This document shows, piece by piece, positions 54,030 through 62,389 of a stretch of 64,000 bases of DNA; the stretch's first letter is position 1, and each line of letters opens with the position of its first letter. Source of the stretch: Paracoccus chinensis. GTDB lineage: Bacteria; Pseudomonadota; Alphaproteobacteria; Rhodobacterales; Rhodobacteraceae. The position numbers were made by a program, and so were the translations under genes. The notes beneath the pieces were generated by a model. It was given only the letters and a program-made list of their open reading frames with translations. It searched no databases and was not told the origin of the DNA. The stretch covers positions 124,001-188,000 of the forward strand of contig NZ_FNGE01000001.1 in the NCBI RefSeq assembly GCF_900102885.1, read 5' to 3'.

Positions 54030-55219
54030 GGCGCTTCTCCTGTCAGCAGGGCGATGTCCACCAGCGCGGGCGCGGGCATCAGAAAGTCGCTTTCGATCCA
54101 CGCCGCTTCGGCCGCCTTGAGGCCCCGCCCCAGCGCCGGTCCCGACAGCCGGTGCGACAGGTCGGCGGCGGAAATCGGCAGCACCTGTCGCGCCGCGAAG
54201 TCGATCTGCTCGCGCCAGTCCGCCCGCAGCGCCTCGCCGCGCGAGGCCCGCAGCAGGGCCAGCTGCCCCGCTCGCCCGGCCCCCAGCCGATAGGCCGCCT
54301 CGCCCAGCGTCAGACCCGAGTGCAGTTCCTCCTGCACCCGCGCCTCCGCCCGGGACAGCCGCAAGGCGCCTGCCGGGTCGTCCGCCCCAAGCGAGGCAAG
54401 CCGAAGCTCCCAGTCTTTCTTCTTTGTTAAAATATCCCGGGGTCCGGGGCAGCGCCCCGGTCCGGCATCTCCATCCGGCGCCACCGCGCAAAGCGCAGCC
54501 AGACCCCCAGCCCTTGCCCCCTGCAGCACCTGCGCCAGAACGCCAGCGTCCTCCATCAGCTGCACCGCCTCCACGGGATTATCCGCCGACAGGAGCTTCC
54601 GCATCTCGGCCCCGATCCGCTCGCGCGAGATGTGCGCCAGCCCACCGGCATGGCGGGCACAGGCGGCCAGCGCCTTGGCGTCCGCCGCGCCGGGGCGGCC
54701 GTAATGGGCATGGAAACGGAAGAAGCGCAGGATGCGCAGATAATCCTCGGTGATGCGCTCGTCGGGGTCGCCCACGAAGCGCAGGCGCCGGGCGGAAAGG
54801 TCGGGCAAGCCCCCCACGGGGTCCAGCACCTCGCCCGAAGGCTCGGCATAAAGGGCGTTCATGGTGAAGTCGCGCCGCGCGGCGTCGTCCTCGATCCGGT
54901 CCGAGAAATCTACGACAGCGCGGCGGCCATCCGTTTCCACGTCGCGGCGGAAGGTCGTGACCTCGAAGCCGCGCCCGTCCGCGACCACGGTGATCGTGCC
55001 GTGCTCGATGCCCGTGGGCACCGGCTTCAGCCCTGCTGCCCGCGCGAGGTCCACCACCCGCTCGGGCAGCGCGTCAGTCGCGATGTCGATGTCCTCGACC
55101 GGCTGGCCCAGCAAAGCGTTGCGGACCGCGCCGCCCACGACCAGGGCCCGGTGCGGCGACAGCGCCGCCAGCACCCGGCGCAGGGCGGAGTCGCCCATGA
55201 TCGCCTCGGGCATCCTCAT
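54026..55219 (-). CDS. cca: CCA-adding tRNA nucleotidyltransferase
   Basis: A 397-residue enzyme that adds or repairs the 3'-CCA end of tRNA. Near the N-terminus are VVGGAVRNALLG and VEDIDIATDA (DxD, Asp43 and Asp45), then the RRDFTMNALY and EDYLRILRFFRFHA motifs, followed by a helical C-terminal half. From about residue 249 to 268 it contains an unusual segment GDAGPGRCPGPRDILTKKKD, which is the in-frame translation of a palindromic repeat (54416-54466). The rest of the protein is normal, so the insertion seems tolerated. It overlaps neighbours by ATGA on both sides. Confidence 0.93.
   Translation of the reverse strand: MRMPEAIMGDSALRRVLAALSPHRALVVGGAVRNALLGQPVEDIDIATDALPERVVDLARAAGLKPVPTGIEHGTITVVADGRGFEVTTFRRDVETDGRRAVVDFSDRIEDDAARRDFTMNALYAEPSGEVLDPVGGLPDLSARRLRFVGDPDERITEDYLRILRFFRFHAHYGRPGAADAKALAACARHAGGLAHISRERIGAEMRKLLSADNPVEAVQLMEDAGVLAQVLQGARAGGLAALCAVAPDGDAGPGRCPGPRDILTKKKDWELRLASLGADDPAGALRLSRAEARVQEELHSGLTLGEAAYRLGAGRAGQLALLRASRGEALRADWREQIDFAARQVLPISAADLSHRLSGPALGRGLKAAEAAWIESDFLMPAPALVDIALLTGEAP
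54416..54466. repeat. Palindromic repeat element, copy B, inside cca
   Basis: About 51 bases (TTTCTTCTTTGTT, AAATATCCCGG, then CCGGGGC / GCCCCGG palindrome) matching copy A at 48533-48580 in order and orientation. It keeps the cca frame open and adds about 20 residues with codons (TTA, ATT, AAG, ACA) rare elsewhere in this GC-rich window. Confidence 0.7.
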
Positions 55220-55806
55220 GCGGAAAGCCTTTTCGCAAGCGCCAGCAGCACCCGCGCCGTCGCGCCCCAGATGTAATAGGGACCGAAGGGCGCCACGTGA
55301 TAGGATCGCCAGCCCCCACGCCAGAGCCGCCGCTCAAGACGATAGTTCCCGGGATCGGCAATGTGAGCGAAGGGCACGGTGAAGGCCTCCTCGACCTCGC
55401 CCGCCTCCGGGACCGGCGTGAAGGACCCCCGGATCATCGCCAGCACCGGTGTCATGGCAAAGCCGGTGACCGTACGGTGCGGCGGCAGAACGCCCAGCAC
55501 CTCGACCTGCGTGGGGTCCAGCCCTACCTCCTCGCGCGCCTCACGCAGGGCAGCGGCAGTCTCGTCGGTATCATCCGGATCGACCTTGCCGCCGGGCAGG
55601 GCGATCTGGCCCGGATGGTGGCGCAAGCCGCTCGCGCGCTTGGTCAGCAGCAGCCGCCCGTCCTCGTGGAAGGCGGCCAGCACCCCCGCCGGCCGCGCCG
55701 GAAGGTCCGCCGGGATGGCCCCGTTCCGGTCGAAGTCCGAGGTGGCCCCGGCGGGCACATCGAGCGCCCGCTTGAGCCTTCCCCGGACCTCGGCCGCCTG
55801 CAGCAT
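55216..55806 (-). CDS. Nudix hydrolase of the CoA pyrophosphatase (NudL) type
   Basis: A 196-residue Nudix enzyme. The loop PGGKVDPDDTDETAAALREA with REEVGL (residues 71-96) matches the NudL subfamily, which hydrolyses CoA derivatives to 3',5'-ADP and phosphopantetheine. The upstream LLLTKRASGLRHHPGQIALPGG is typical of that subfamily. The start overlaps the hslO stop, and the stop overlaps the cca start. Substrate is inferred from the subfamily. Confidence 0.85.
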   Translation of the reverse strand: MLQAAEVRGRLKRALDVPAGATSDFDRNGAIPADLPARPAGVLAAFHEDGRLLLTKRASGLRHHPGQIALPGGKVDPDDTDETAAALREAREEVGLDPTQVEVLGVLPPHRTVTGFAMTPVLAMIRGSFTPVPEAGEVEEAFTVPFAHIADPGNYRLERRLWRGGWRSYHVAPFGPYYIWGATARVLLALAKRLSA

Positions 55807-56825
55807 CAGCCGCGCTCCTCCGCGCCGGACAGGGCGTTGCCGTCGGCGTCCACGGTCGCCTCGAAGCCCAGCGAGGCCGGGTCGAACTCGTAATGCGCGC
55901 CGCAGAACTGGCAGTCGGCGGTGACCGTGCCCTCGTCCGTGGTCATGTGGCGGATGTCCTTGGCCGAATAGATAGACAGCGTCCCGCGCACCCGGTCGGC
56001 CGAGCAGGAGCAGCCGAACTCGACCCGCTGGGGATCGAAGACGCGCGGCGTTTCCTCGTGGAACAGGCGCACCAGCAGGTCGGTGGGCGCGACCGAGGGG
56101 CCGATCAGTTCCATCGACTCGACCGTGGACAGCAGGTGGTTGGCGCGGTTCCAGTCCTCGGACTGCGCGCCCTGCAGGATGTCGGCGGCCTCGATCAGCC
56201 CATGCTCGCCCGAGCCGCCCTTGCCCGCGTCCATCGGCTGCGCCGGCAGGGTCTGCAGCATGACGCCGCCCGCGCGCCAGCGTTCGGCGTCACCGGCCAT
56301 CCGGCTTTGCCCGTAGGACAGGGTGAAGCTGGTCGGGATCTGTTCGGACTGGGCAAAATAGGTGCCCGCGCAGGCTGACAGCGACCCGCTCGCCAGAGGC
56401 GTGATCCCCTGGTAGGGCAGGTTGCCCGCGCCCTGGTCGATCAGGATGGCGAAATAGCCCTCGCCGATCTGCTCGAACGGCGTGCGGTCGTCCAGCCGGT
56501 CGGTGTCGAAGCTGGCCCAGGCGCGGATGCGGGCAGGGCCGCCGTCCGAGGCGGGCGCGTAATAGTCCGCCGCGATGGTGCGGACGGCGCCATTGCCGCG
56601 CACCTGGATCGACAGCTTCCAGCGCAGCTTGATCGTGGGCCCGATCAGCGCAGTCAGAAGCGCGACCTCGGCCACGAGCGCCGCCACGGGGGCAGGATAG
56701 TCGTGGCGCGACAGGATATGTTCGAGCACGCCGTCCAGGCGGGCCACGCGTCCGCGCACCCCCGAACGGTCAAGCTGGAAGGGCAGAACGGTATCGTCCC
56801 AGGCGATCTGGTTGATGTTGGTCAT
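55806..56825 (-). CDS. hslO: Redox-regulated chaperone Hsp33
   Basis: A 339-residue protein with the Hsp33 fold: an N-terminal domain with FQLDRSGVRGRVARL and ALLTALIGPTIKLRWKL, a middle (GGVMLQTLPAQP), and a C-terminal zinc switch with CSC (C272, C274) and CQFC (C305, C308). Hsp33 is activated when these cysteines are oxidised, and prevents protein aggregation. The C-terminal linker is acidic. It shares a TGATG-type overlap with the Nudix gene downstream; 84 bases separate it from hemH. Confidence 0.93.
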   Translation of the reverse strand: MTNINQIAWDDTVLPFQLDRSGVRGRVARLDGVLEHILSRHDYPAPVAALVAEVALLTALIGPTIKLRWKLSIQVRGNGAVRTIAADYYAPASDGGPARIRAWASFDTDRLDDRTPFEQIGEGYFAILIDQGAGNLPYQGITPLASGSLSACAGTYFAQSEQIPTSFTLSYGQSRMAGDAERWRAGGVMLQTLPAQPMDAGKGGSGEHGLIEAADILQGAQSEDWNRANHLLSTVESMELIGPSVAPTDLLVRLFHEETPRVFDPQRVEFGCSCSADRVRGTLSIYSAKDIRHMTTDEGTVTADCQFCGAHYEFDPASLGFEATVDADGNALSGAEERG

Positions 56826-56909
56826 GGGGGCCTTTCGGAAATCTGCGCGCCAAGGGTCGCGGCGCGGCGTCGCCCGCCAATATAGGCAGGCGCGCGCGCC
56901 AACCCAAGG

Positions 56910-57968
56910 TCAGGCCCAGCCGGCCATGTTCTCGGCGATCACCCCGGTCAGGACGGCGATATGGGCGTCGTCGTCGTTCAGGCAGGGGATGTAGGTGAAG
57001 CCCTTGCCGCCCGCGTGCTCGAAGGCCTCGCGGATCTCGCCGTTGATCTCCTCCAGCGTCTCGATGCAGTCGGCGCTGAAGGCGGGCGAGATCACCGCGA
57101 TGTCGGTGATGCCGTGCTTCGCCAGTTCCGCCACATGCTCGACCGTATAGGGCCGCAACCATTCCTCGGTCCCGAAGACCGACTGGAAGGTGGTGTCGAT
57201 CGCGTCCTCGGGCCAGCCCAGCCGCTCGCGCAGCAGGCGCGAAGTCTTCTGGCACTGGCAGTGGTAGGGGTCGCCTTCCATCAGATAGCGCCTGGGCATC
57301 CCGTGATACGAGGCCACCAGCTTCTGCGGGCGGCGGCCCCCCAGCGTGCGTTCGACCGACTGAGCCAGCGCCTCGATATAGTCGGGGCGGTCGAAATAGG
57401 GCGGGCAGACGCGGGCCGAGGGTTGCCATTTCTGCGTCATCAGCGCGCGGAAGAACTGGTCGTTCGCCGTGGCCCAGGTGGCGCCCGCATATTGCGGATA
57501 CATCGGCAGGAAGACGATCCGGTCGCAGCCCGCCTTGACCATACGTTCCACGGCCGACTGGGTCGAGGGATTGCCGTAGCGCATGCAGAAATCGACGATC
57601 ACCCGGTCGCCCCACCGTTCGGCGCAGGTCTGGCGCAGCTTGGCGACCTTGGCCTTGGTGATCGTCATCAGCGGGCTTTCGTTCGCCTCGTTGTTCCAGA
57701 TCGAGCGGTAGTTCCTGCCCGAGGTGAAGGGCCGCTTGGTCAGGATGATCCCCTGCAAGAGCGGCTGCCATTTCCACGCCGGATAGTCGATCACCCGCTT
57801 GTCCGACAGGAACTCGCTGAGATAGCGGCGCATCGACCAGTAGTCGTGGCCGTCGGGCGTGCCGAGGTTGGCCACAAGGATGCCGATCTTGGGCTGCGGC
57901 AGCGCCGGATGATCCTTGGGGGCGTGGCGCGGCTGGCTCAGGTCTTGCGGGCGAGCGTGCTGGTTCAT
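56910..57968 (-). CDS. hemH: Ferrochelatase
   Basis: A 352-residue enzyme inserting iron into protoporphyrin IX, the last step of heme synthesis. It has KIGILVANLGTPDGHDYWSMRRYLSEFLSDKRVID, YGNPSTQ, FLPMYPQYAGATWA, VASYHGMPRRYLMEGDPYHCQCQKTSRLL with the catalytic histidine, and FSADCIETLEEINGE. The N-terminus has a polar 20-residue extension. The ATG at 57968 overlaps the methyltransferase stop (ATGA). It is expressed with that gene, probably. Confidence 0.96.
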   Translation of the reverse strand: MNQHARPQDLSQPRHAPKDHPALPQPKIGILVANLGTPDGHDYWSMRRYLSEFLSDKRVIDYPAWKWQPLLQGIILTKRPFTSGRNYRSIWNNEANESPLMTITKAKVAKLRQTCAERWGDRVIVDFCMRYGNPSTQSAVERMVKAGCDRIVFLPMYPQYAGATWATANDQFFRALMTQKWQPSARVCPPYFDRPDYIEALAQSVERTLGGRRPQKLVASYHGMPRRYLMEGDPYHCQCQKTSRLLRERLGWPEDAIDTTFQSVFGTEEWLRPYTVEHVAELAKHGITDIAVISPAFSADCIETLEEINGEIREAFEHAGGKGFTYIPCLNDDDAHIAVLTGVIAENMAGWA

Positions 57969-58804
57969 TGGGTCCTCTGGCTCAGCGCCTCGGCCAGGCT
58001 TTTCCTGGCGGATCCGGGGCGCAGGGGTTTCGGCTGGTTCTCGGCGGGGGCCCATCCGGTCAGGAACATCAACTCAAGCTCGAGCCGGATGCGGCCGGGG
58101 TCCTGGGGATCGGGGGCGGTGTCGGAAAGGATCTGCGCCGCGCGCAGCAGCACGTCGCGGCGCGTCGGGTGCCGCAGGCGGCGGTCGAGCGCATTGCCCT
58201 CGCCCATCGCGCGCAGGTCGCGGGCCAGGTGGAAGAAGTCGCGGTAGCTGACCTTCTGGCTGATCTGGTCGGCCACCGGCAGCGCCAGCCCCGCGCGGGC
58301 CAGCAGCGCGCCGAGGTCGCGGATCTCGCCCAGGGGCACGACGCGCGGCGAAAGGCCCCCCGTGACCTCGACCTCGGCCTGCGCCAGCGCGGCGCGCAGG
58401 GGGGCGAGCGTCTCGCCGCCCGGCAGGACGGCCATGAACAGCCCGTCCGGCACCAGCGCGCGGGCCGACTGGATGATCTGTCCCACCGGATCGTCGGCCC
58501 AGTGCAGCGCCAGCACGTGGATCACGAGGTCGTGCGCGCCCTGCTCAAGGTCCAGCACGGCCTCGTCCGGCACCACCCGGGCGCCGGGCATCGCGGCGGA
58601 CCAGAACGCGGGATGGCCGGTCACGACGGCGGGCGCGGTAAACCTTCTGTTAATCTCGGAAAGCCTATCCTGGATCTCGTCCAGCACCAGCGCGTGCAGC
58701 CAGTCCTCGCGCCCCGTCCGGGCGGCGCGGGCGCGGTTGCGTTGCAGCGCAGGGCGGTCGGTCAGGCGCGGCGGGGCGCTGGAGGAGGGGGCAGGGGCGG
58801 ACAT
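57965..58804 (-). CDS. SAM-dependent methyltransferase, NDUFAF5-like
   Basis: A 279-residue methyltransferase-fold protein. It reads RLTDRPALQRNRARA near the start, as in the alphaproteobacterial relatives of mitochondrial NDUFAF5 (a complex I assembly factor), then HALVLDEIQDRLSEINRRF, GAHDLVIHVLALHWADDPVGQI and LVPDGLFMAVLPGGETL. A classical Gly-rich SAM motif is less clear than in other families, so SAM use is inferred. The start codon at 58804 overlaps the start codon of the divergent comF gene (58803). Its stop overlaps hemH. Confidence 0.8.
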   Translation of the reverse strand: MSAPAPSSSAPPRLTDRPALQRNRARAARTGREDWLHALVLDEIQDRLSEINRRFTAPAVVTGHPAFWSAAMPGARVVPDEAVLDLEQGAHDLVIHVLALHWADDPVGQIIQSARALVPDGLFMAVLPGGETLAPLRAALAQAEVEVTGGLSPRVVPLGEIRDLGALLARAGLALPVADQISQKVSYRDFFHLARDLRAMGEGNALDRRLRHPTRRDVLLRAAQILSDTAPDPQDPGRIRLELELMFLTGWAPAENQPKPLRPGSARKSLAEALSQRTQ

Positions 58805-59588
58805 GGGACTGCAACTTAGGGCCTTCGGTGCGGTGATGAAAGCGGGGCGCACGATTCTGTTCCCGCCGCAATGCCTCGATTGCGGGGCGGGCGTGGCCGA
58901 GGACGGGGCGCTCTGCCCCGCCTGCTGGCGCGAGGCCGAGTTCATCGGGGCCTGCCTGTGCGACACCTGCGGCATTCCCCTGCCCGGCGACGGCGGAAAC
59001 GAGGCGGGGCTGCGCTGCGACGACTGCCTCGCCCGCCCGCGTCCCTGGACGCGGGGCCGGGCAGCGGTGGTCTATGCGGGCAGCGGGCGGCGGCTGGTCC
59101 TGGCACTGAAGCACGGGGACCGGCCGGACCTTGCCCCCGCGTTGGGCCGTTGGCTCGCGGCGGCCGCGGCACCGCTGGTCGCGCCGGGCATGGTGGTGGT
59201 GCCGGTGCCGCTGCATCCCCGTCGGATGCTGGCGCGGAAATACAACCAGGCGGCGCTGCTGGGCGCGGCCGTGGCACGCATCCACGGCCTGCGGCTTGAA
59301 GCCGCAGGCCTGAGGCGGGTGCGGCACACGCCCATGCAGGACCACGGGTCGGTGGGTGACCGCTTCGCCAATGTCGAGGGCGCGATCCGGGTGGCCGACC
59401 GCGTGCGGGCGCGGCTCGAAGGGCGACCGGTGCTGCTGGTCGATGACGTGATGGCCTCGGGGGCGACGCTGGCGGCGGCGGCACGGGCTCTGGCCGAGGG
59501 GGGCGCGGGACCGGTCTCGGTCGCGGTGCTGGCGCGGGCCGTCAAGGAAGGCAAGCCAGGCGCCGCGGTCACCGAACCGCCGGAATGA
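58803..59588 (+). CDS. ComF family phosphoribosyltransferase-like protein
   Basis: A 261-residue ComF-type protein with a zinc finger (CLDCG, CPACW, CDTCG, CDDC within residues about 23-80) and a phosphoribosyltransferase domain with PVPLHPRRMLARKYNQA and VLLVDDVMASGATLAAAARAL. In transformable bacteria ComF helps DNA uptake; in others its role is unclear. The ATG at 58803 overlaps the start of the divergent methyltransferase; an alternative ATG at 58836 would leave a more typical ComF N-terminus and free a little promoter space. The position next to hemH and the methyltransferase is common in Rhodobacteraceae. Confidence 0.85.
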   Translation: MGLQLRAFGAVMKAGRTILFPPQCLDCGAGVAEDGALCPACWREAEFIGACLCDTCGIPLPGDGGNEAGLRCDDCLARPRPWTRGRAAVVYAGSGRRLVLALKHGDRPDLAPALGRWLAAAAAPLVAPGMVVVPVPLHPRRMLARKYNQAALLGAAVARIHGLRLEAAGLRRVRHTPMQDHGSVGDRFANVEGAIRVADRVRARLEGRPVLLVDDVMASGATLAAAARALAEGGAGPVSVAVLARAVKEGKPGAAVTEPPE

Positions 59589-59692
59589 AGCGCCGCAGCG
59601 AGGCACATCCCCGAGACCTCATTCGCCGCAGGGTCATCCCGCACCCCCTTGCATGGCTACAGCACGCAGCGCCCTGCCGAAGCGACTGCCAT

Positions 59693-59724
59693 CCTGCCCG
59701 GCGGCCGCAGGATTTCCGGGCAGG
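59693..59724 (+). terminator. Hairpin after comF
   Basis: CCTGCCCGG and CCGGGCAGG form a perfect 9-bp stem with a 14-base loop in the 207-base gap between comF and arfB. It may terminate comF; no T-run follows at once. Nothing else is recognisable in the gap. Confidence 0.4.
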
Positions 59725-59795
59725 AACGCAAGCATTCAAGATAAGTTATCCTTCGACCTCTTTCCAACCGTCACAGGGATTTGCATCTTTTCTCC

Positions 59796-60224
59796 ATGCT
59801 GCGGATCAACGACACCATTGCCCTTGCGGACTGGGAACTGTCCGAGCAGTTCACGCGTGCCCAGGGACCGGGAGGACAGAACGTCAACAAGGTCTCGACC
59901 GCCGTCGAGCTGCGCTTCGAGGCCGAGCGTTCGCCCCACCTGCCCGCGCCCGTCAAGGCGCGGCTGCGGCGGCTCGCGGGTCGGCGCTGGACCTCGGACG
60001 GCGCCATCGTGATCCAAGTCCAGGACACCCGCAGCCAGGCCCGCAACCGCGAGATCGCGCGCGAGCGGCTGGCCGAGCTGATCCGCTCGGCTCTTGCCGC
60101 CCCCCGCCCCCGCATCGCCACACGCCCCACGCTGGGCAGCCAGCGCCGCAGGCTGGCCGCCAAGGCGCAGCGCGGCACGGTCAAGGCCCTGCGCGGCTCG
60201 GTGAGCACGGCGGACGACGGATGA
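59796..60224 (+). CDS. arfB: Ribosome-rescue hydrolase ArfB (YaeJ-type)
   Basis: A 142-residue release-factor-like protein with the catalytic GPGGQNVNK (GGQ at residues 26-28) and a basic C-terminal tail (RRRLAAKAQRGTVKALRGS) that enters the mRNA channel of stalled ribosomes. These match ArfB, which hydrolyses peptidyl-tRNA on ribosomes lacking a stop codon. The ATG at 59796 is preferred over the TTG at 59781. The stop overlaps the next start (ATGA at 60221-60224). Confidence 0.92.
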   Translation: MLRINDTIALADWELSEQFTRAQGPGGQNVNKVSTAVELRFEAERSPHLPAPVKARLRRLAGRRWTSDGAIVIQVQDTRSQARNREIARERLAELIRSALAAPRPRIATRPTLGSQRRRLAAKAQRGTVKALRGSVSTADDG

Positions 60225-60694
60225 TCGGGCTGCGCCAGCGCCTGGCCCGGCTTCTCGGCGCGCGCCGTCCCCGCCTGCAGGTGGGGGCGGTCTGCCGCGA
60301 TGCTGCGACGGGCGACGTGCTGATGATCACCAGCCGCGGCACGGGGCGCTGGATCATCCCAAAGGGCTGGCCCATGCCCGGCCGCACCCTGGCCCAGGCC
60401 GCCCTGCAGGAAGCGTGGGAAGAAGCGGGGGTGCGCGCTCCAGCGGCTCAGGAACTGGGCGGCTATCTTTACGACAAGGCCCAGGACGAGGGCTTCGCCA
60501 TCCCGGTCGAGGTGCGGGTCTTCGTGGTCCCGGTCGAAACCCTGGCCGACCAGTGGCCCGAACAGGCCCAGCGCAGCCGCCGCTGGTTTCCCCCCGCCCA
60601 GGCGGCCGCGCTGGTGGCCGAGCCCGAACTTGCCGCCCTGTTGAAGGGACTTGCGCGCGTCCCTGCGCCCGCACTCCGCCCCGCGCGCGCCTAA
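60221..60694 (+). CDS. Nudix hydrolase (diphosphoinositol-polyphosphate/dinucleoside-polyphosphatase type)
   Basis: A 157-residue Nudix protein. RWIIPKGWPMPGRTLAQAAL followed by QEAWEEAGV is the Nudix box (GX5EX7REUXEEXGU in a variant form). The fold and the KGWPM segment suggest the DIPP-like subfamily found in Rhodobacteraceae, which cleaves diadenosine polyphosphates or similar. The substrate is not known. The start overlaps the arfB stop, and pit follows 7 bases later, so these three genes look like one operon. Confidence 0.85.
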   Translation: MIGLRQRLARLLGARRPRLQVGAVCRDAATGDVLMITSRGTGRWIIPKGWPMPGRTLAQAALQEAWEEAGVRAPAAQELGGYLYDKAQDEGFAIPVEVRVFVVPVETLADQWPEQAQRSRRWFPPAQAAALVAEPELAALLKGLARVPAPALRPARA

Positions 60695-60701
60695 CCGGGG
60701 G

Positions 60702-62117
60702 ATGAGCAGCTTCCGCACCCTCGACAAGGACCTCGACCGCGTGGCCAATGCCGAAAGCGCCGGGGTCCATTCCTTGCGCGCGGTGTCGCGGCTGGGGCTC
60801 GCCCTGACCTTTGCCGCACTCGTTGCGCTTGTCGGCGCGGTCGTGACAGGCGGGACCGCCGCGCCCGGCATGATGATCGCGGGCCTGCTGGTGGCGGCCT
60901 TCCTGGCACTGACGATCGGCGCCAACGACGTGGCGAACGCGCTCGGGCCTGCTGTGGGCGCGGGGGCGGTCTCGATGAAGACGGGCCTTCTCCTTGTCGC
61001 GCTGGCCGAGGTCGCGGGCGCGATGCTGGCGGGCGGGCGCGTCACCGAGACGCTGACCACCGGCATCCTGCCGGCCGAACTGATGCTGCAGGGCACCGCC
61101 CCCGCCACGGTCATGCTGGCCGCGATGCTGGCCGCCGCCAGCTGGATCGCGCTGGCCACCTGGGCAGGCGCGCCTGTCAGCACGACCCATGCGGTCGTGG
61201 GCGGCATCGCGGGCGCGGGGCTCGCGGTCTTCGGCCCCGGCGCGCTCTACTGGGGCGGGCTCGCACGGATCGCGACGGTCTGGGTCGCCTCGCCCATCGC
61301 GGCGGCGCTGGTGGGGGCGGCGCTCTTGGCGGTGCTGCGGCACCTGATCCATCGCGCGCCTGACCGGACAGAGGCGGCCGTGCGCTGGCTGCCCTGGCTT
61401 GTGGGAGTCATCGCGGCAGTGCTGGCGGTCAACGCGCTGACACTGGGCGGCGCGCGGCCTGCGCTGGTCATTGTGGCGACGCTGGCCATCGGCGCGGGCG
61501 CCGTCCTTGCCGCCCGCATCCGCATGGCCGGAGAACTCGCGGCGGGTCATCCGAGCCGCCAGATGCTCGACCGCCTGCTGGGGCCGCCACTGGTGCTGGG
61601 GGCGATCCTGATGGGCTTCGGCCACGGCTCGAACGACGTGGCCAACATCGTGGCGCCCCTGGCGGTGCTGGTGCGCGCGGCCGCGATGTGGCCCGAGGCG
61701 GGGCCTGCCTCGCTGCGCCTGCTGGCGCTGGGGGGCGCGGGGATCGCGGTGGGCGCCCTGCTGTTCGGGCGGCGGATCGTGCACATGGTCGGCAGCCGGA
61801 TCACCCGGCTGAACACCGCCCGCGCGCTCTGCGTGCTGCTGGCGACCTCGCTGACGGTGCTGGTGGCGACGCGGCTGGGGATGCCGGTGTCCACCACCCA
61901 TGTCGCCGTGGGCGGCGTCTTCGGCGTCGGCTTCTACCGCGAATGGGAAGAGCGGCGCTTCCGCCGGACCCGGCCCCGCAAGCCCCTGCCACCCGAGGAA
62001 CTGCATCGCCGCCGGCTGGTGCGCCGCTCGGCCGTGCTGCGGACGCTGGCCGCCTGGGTGGTGACGCTGCCCGCCGCGGGGGCGTTGGCCGCCGTCATCG
62101 CCCGGGTGATCGCCTGA
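60702..62117 (+). CDS. pit: Inorganic phosphate transporter, Pit family
   Basis: A 471-residue membrane protein with two copies of the Pit signature, GANDVANALGP near the N-terminus (about residue 73) and GHGSNDVANIVAP in the second half (about residue 310), plus APVSTTHAVVGG and MPVSTTHVAVGG. These proteins take up phosphate with a cation. The N-terminus (about 25 residues) is polar. The ATG follows a GGGGGA stretch. It is convergent with the Lrp-type gene, with a 5-base gap. Confidence 0.93.
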   Translation: MSSFRTLDKDLDRVANAESAGVHSLRAVSRLGLALTFAALVALVGAVVTGGTAAPGMMIAGLLVAAFLALTIGANDVANALGPAVGAGAVSMKTGLLLVALAEVAGAMLAGGRVTETLTTGILPAELMLQGTAPATVMLAAMLAAASWIALATWAGAPVSTTHAVVGGIAGAGLAVFGPGALYWGGLARIATVWVASPIAAALVGAALLAVLRHLIHRAPDRTEAAVRWLPWLVGVIAAVLAVNALTLGGARPALVIVATLAIGAGAVLAARIRMAGELAAGHPSRQMLDRLLGPPLVLGAILMGFGHGSNDVANIVAPLAVLVRAAAMWPEAGPASLRLLALGGAGIAVGALLFGRRIVHMVGSRITRLNTARALCVLLATSLTVLVATRLGMPVSTTHVAVGGVFGVGFYREWEERRFRRTRPRKPLPPEELHRRRLVRRSAVLRTLAAWVVTLPAAGALAAVIARVIA

Positions 62118-62122
62118 CGCCC

Positions 62123-62359
62123 TCAGAAGGCGCGGAAGGTCATCGTGGTCAGCGTGCGGTTGATGCCGGGGATGTCGAACAGCCGTTCGGACAGGTAATG
62201 GCCCACGTCCTGGTCCTCGGGGACATACACCTTGGCCAGCAGGTCGTATTCGCCCGAGGTCGAGTAAAGCTCGCTCACGACCTCGCGGTCGTAGATGGCA
62301 TCGGCGACCTCATAGGTCTTGCCGGGGGTGCAGCGGAACTGGACAAAGACGGGACGCAT
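62123..62359 (-). CDS. Lrp/AsnC ligand-binding-domain protein (no DNA-binding domain)
   Basis: A 78-residue protein that is only the regulatory RAM domain of Lrp/AsnC regulators (VQFRCTPGKTYEVADAI, SELYSTSGEYDLLAKVYVP, FDIPGINRTLTTMTF). No helix-turn-helix precedes it, because the gene starts directly at the domain and the neighbouring upstream sequence is not coding for one. Stand-alone RAM proteins bind small ligands such as amino acids. Its partner is unknown. Confidence 0.9.
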   Translation of the reverse strand: MRPVFVQFRCTPGKTYEVADAIYDREVVSELYSTSGEYDLLAKVYVPEDQDVGHYLSERLFDIPGINRTLTTMTFRAF

Positions 62360-62389
62360 GGGAACCTCGCAGGAAGGGCGCGGGCCAGT

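Noticed and set aside
59589..59795. A short gene in the comF-arfB gap (a frame from 59653)
   Set aside because: It lies mostly over arfB in another frame, has no ribosome-binding site and no recognisable protein sequence.
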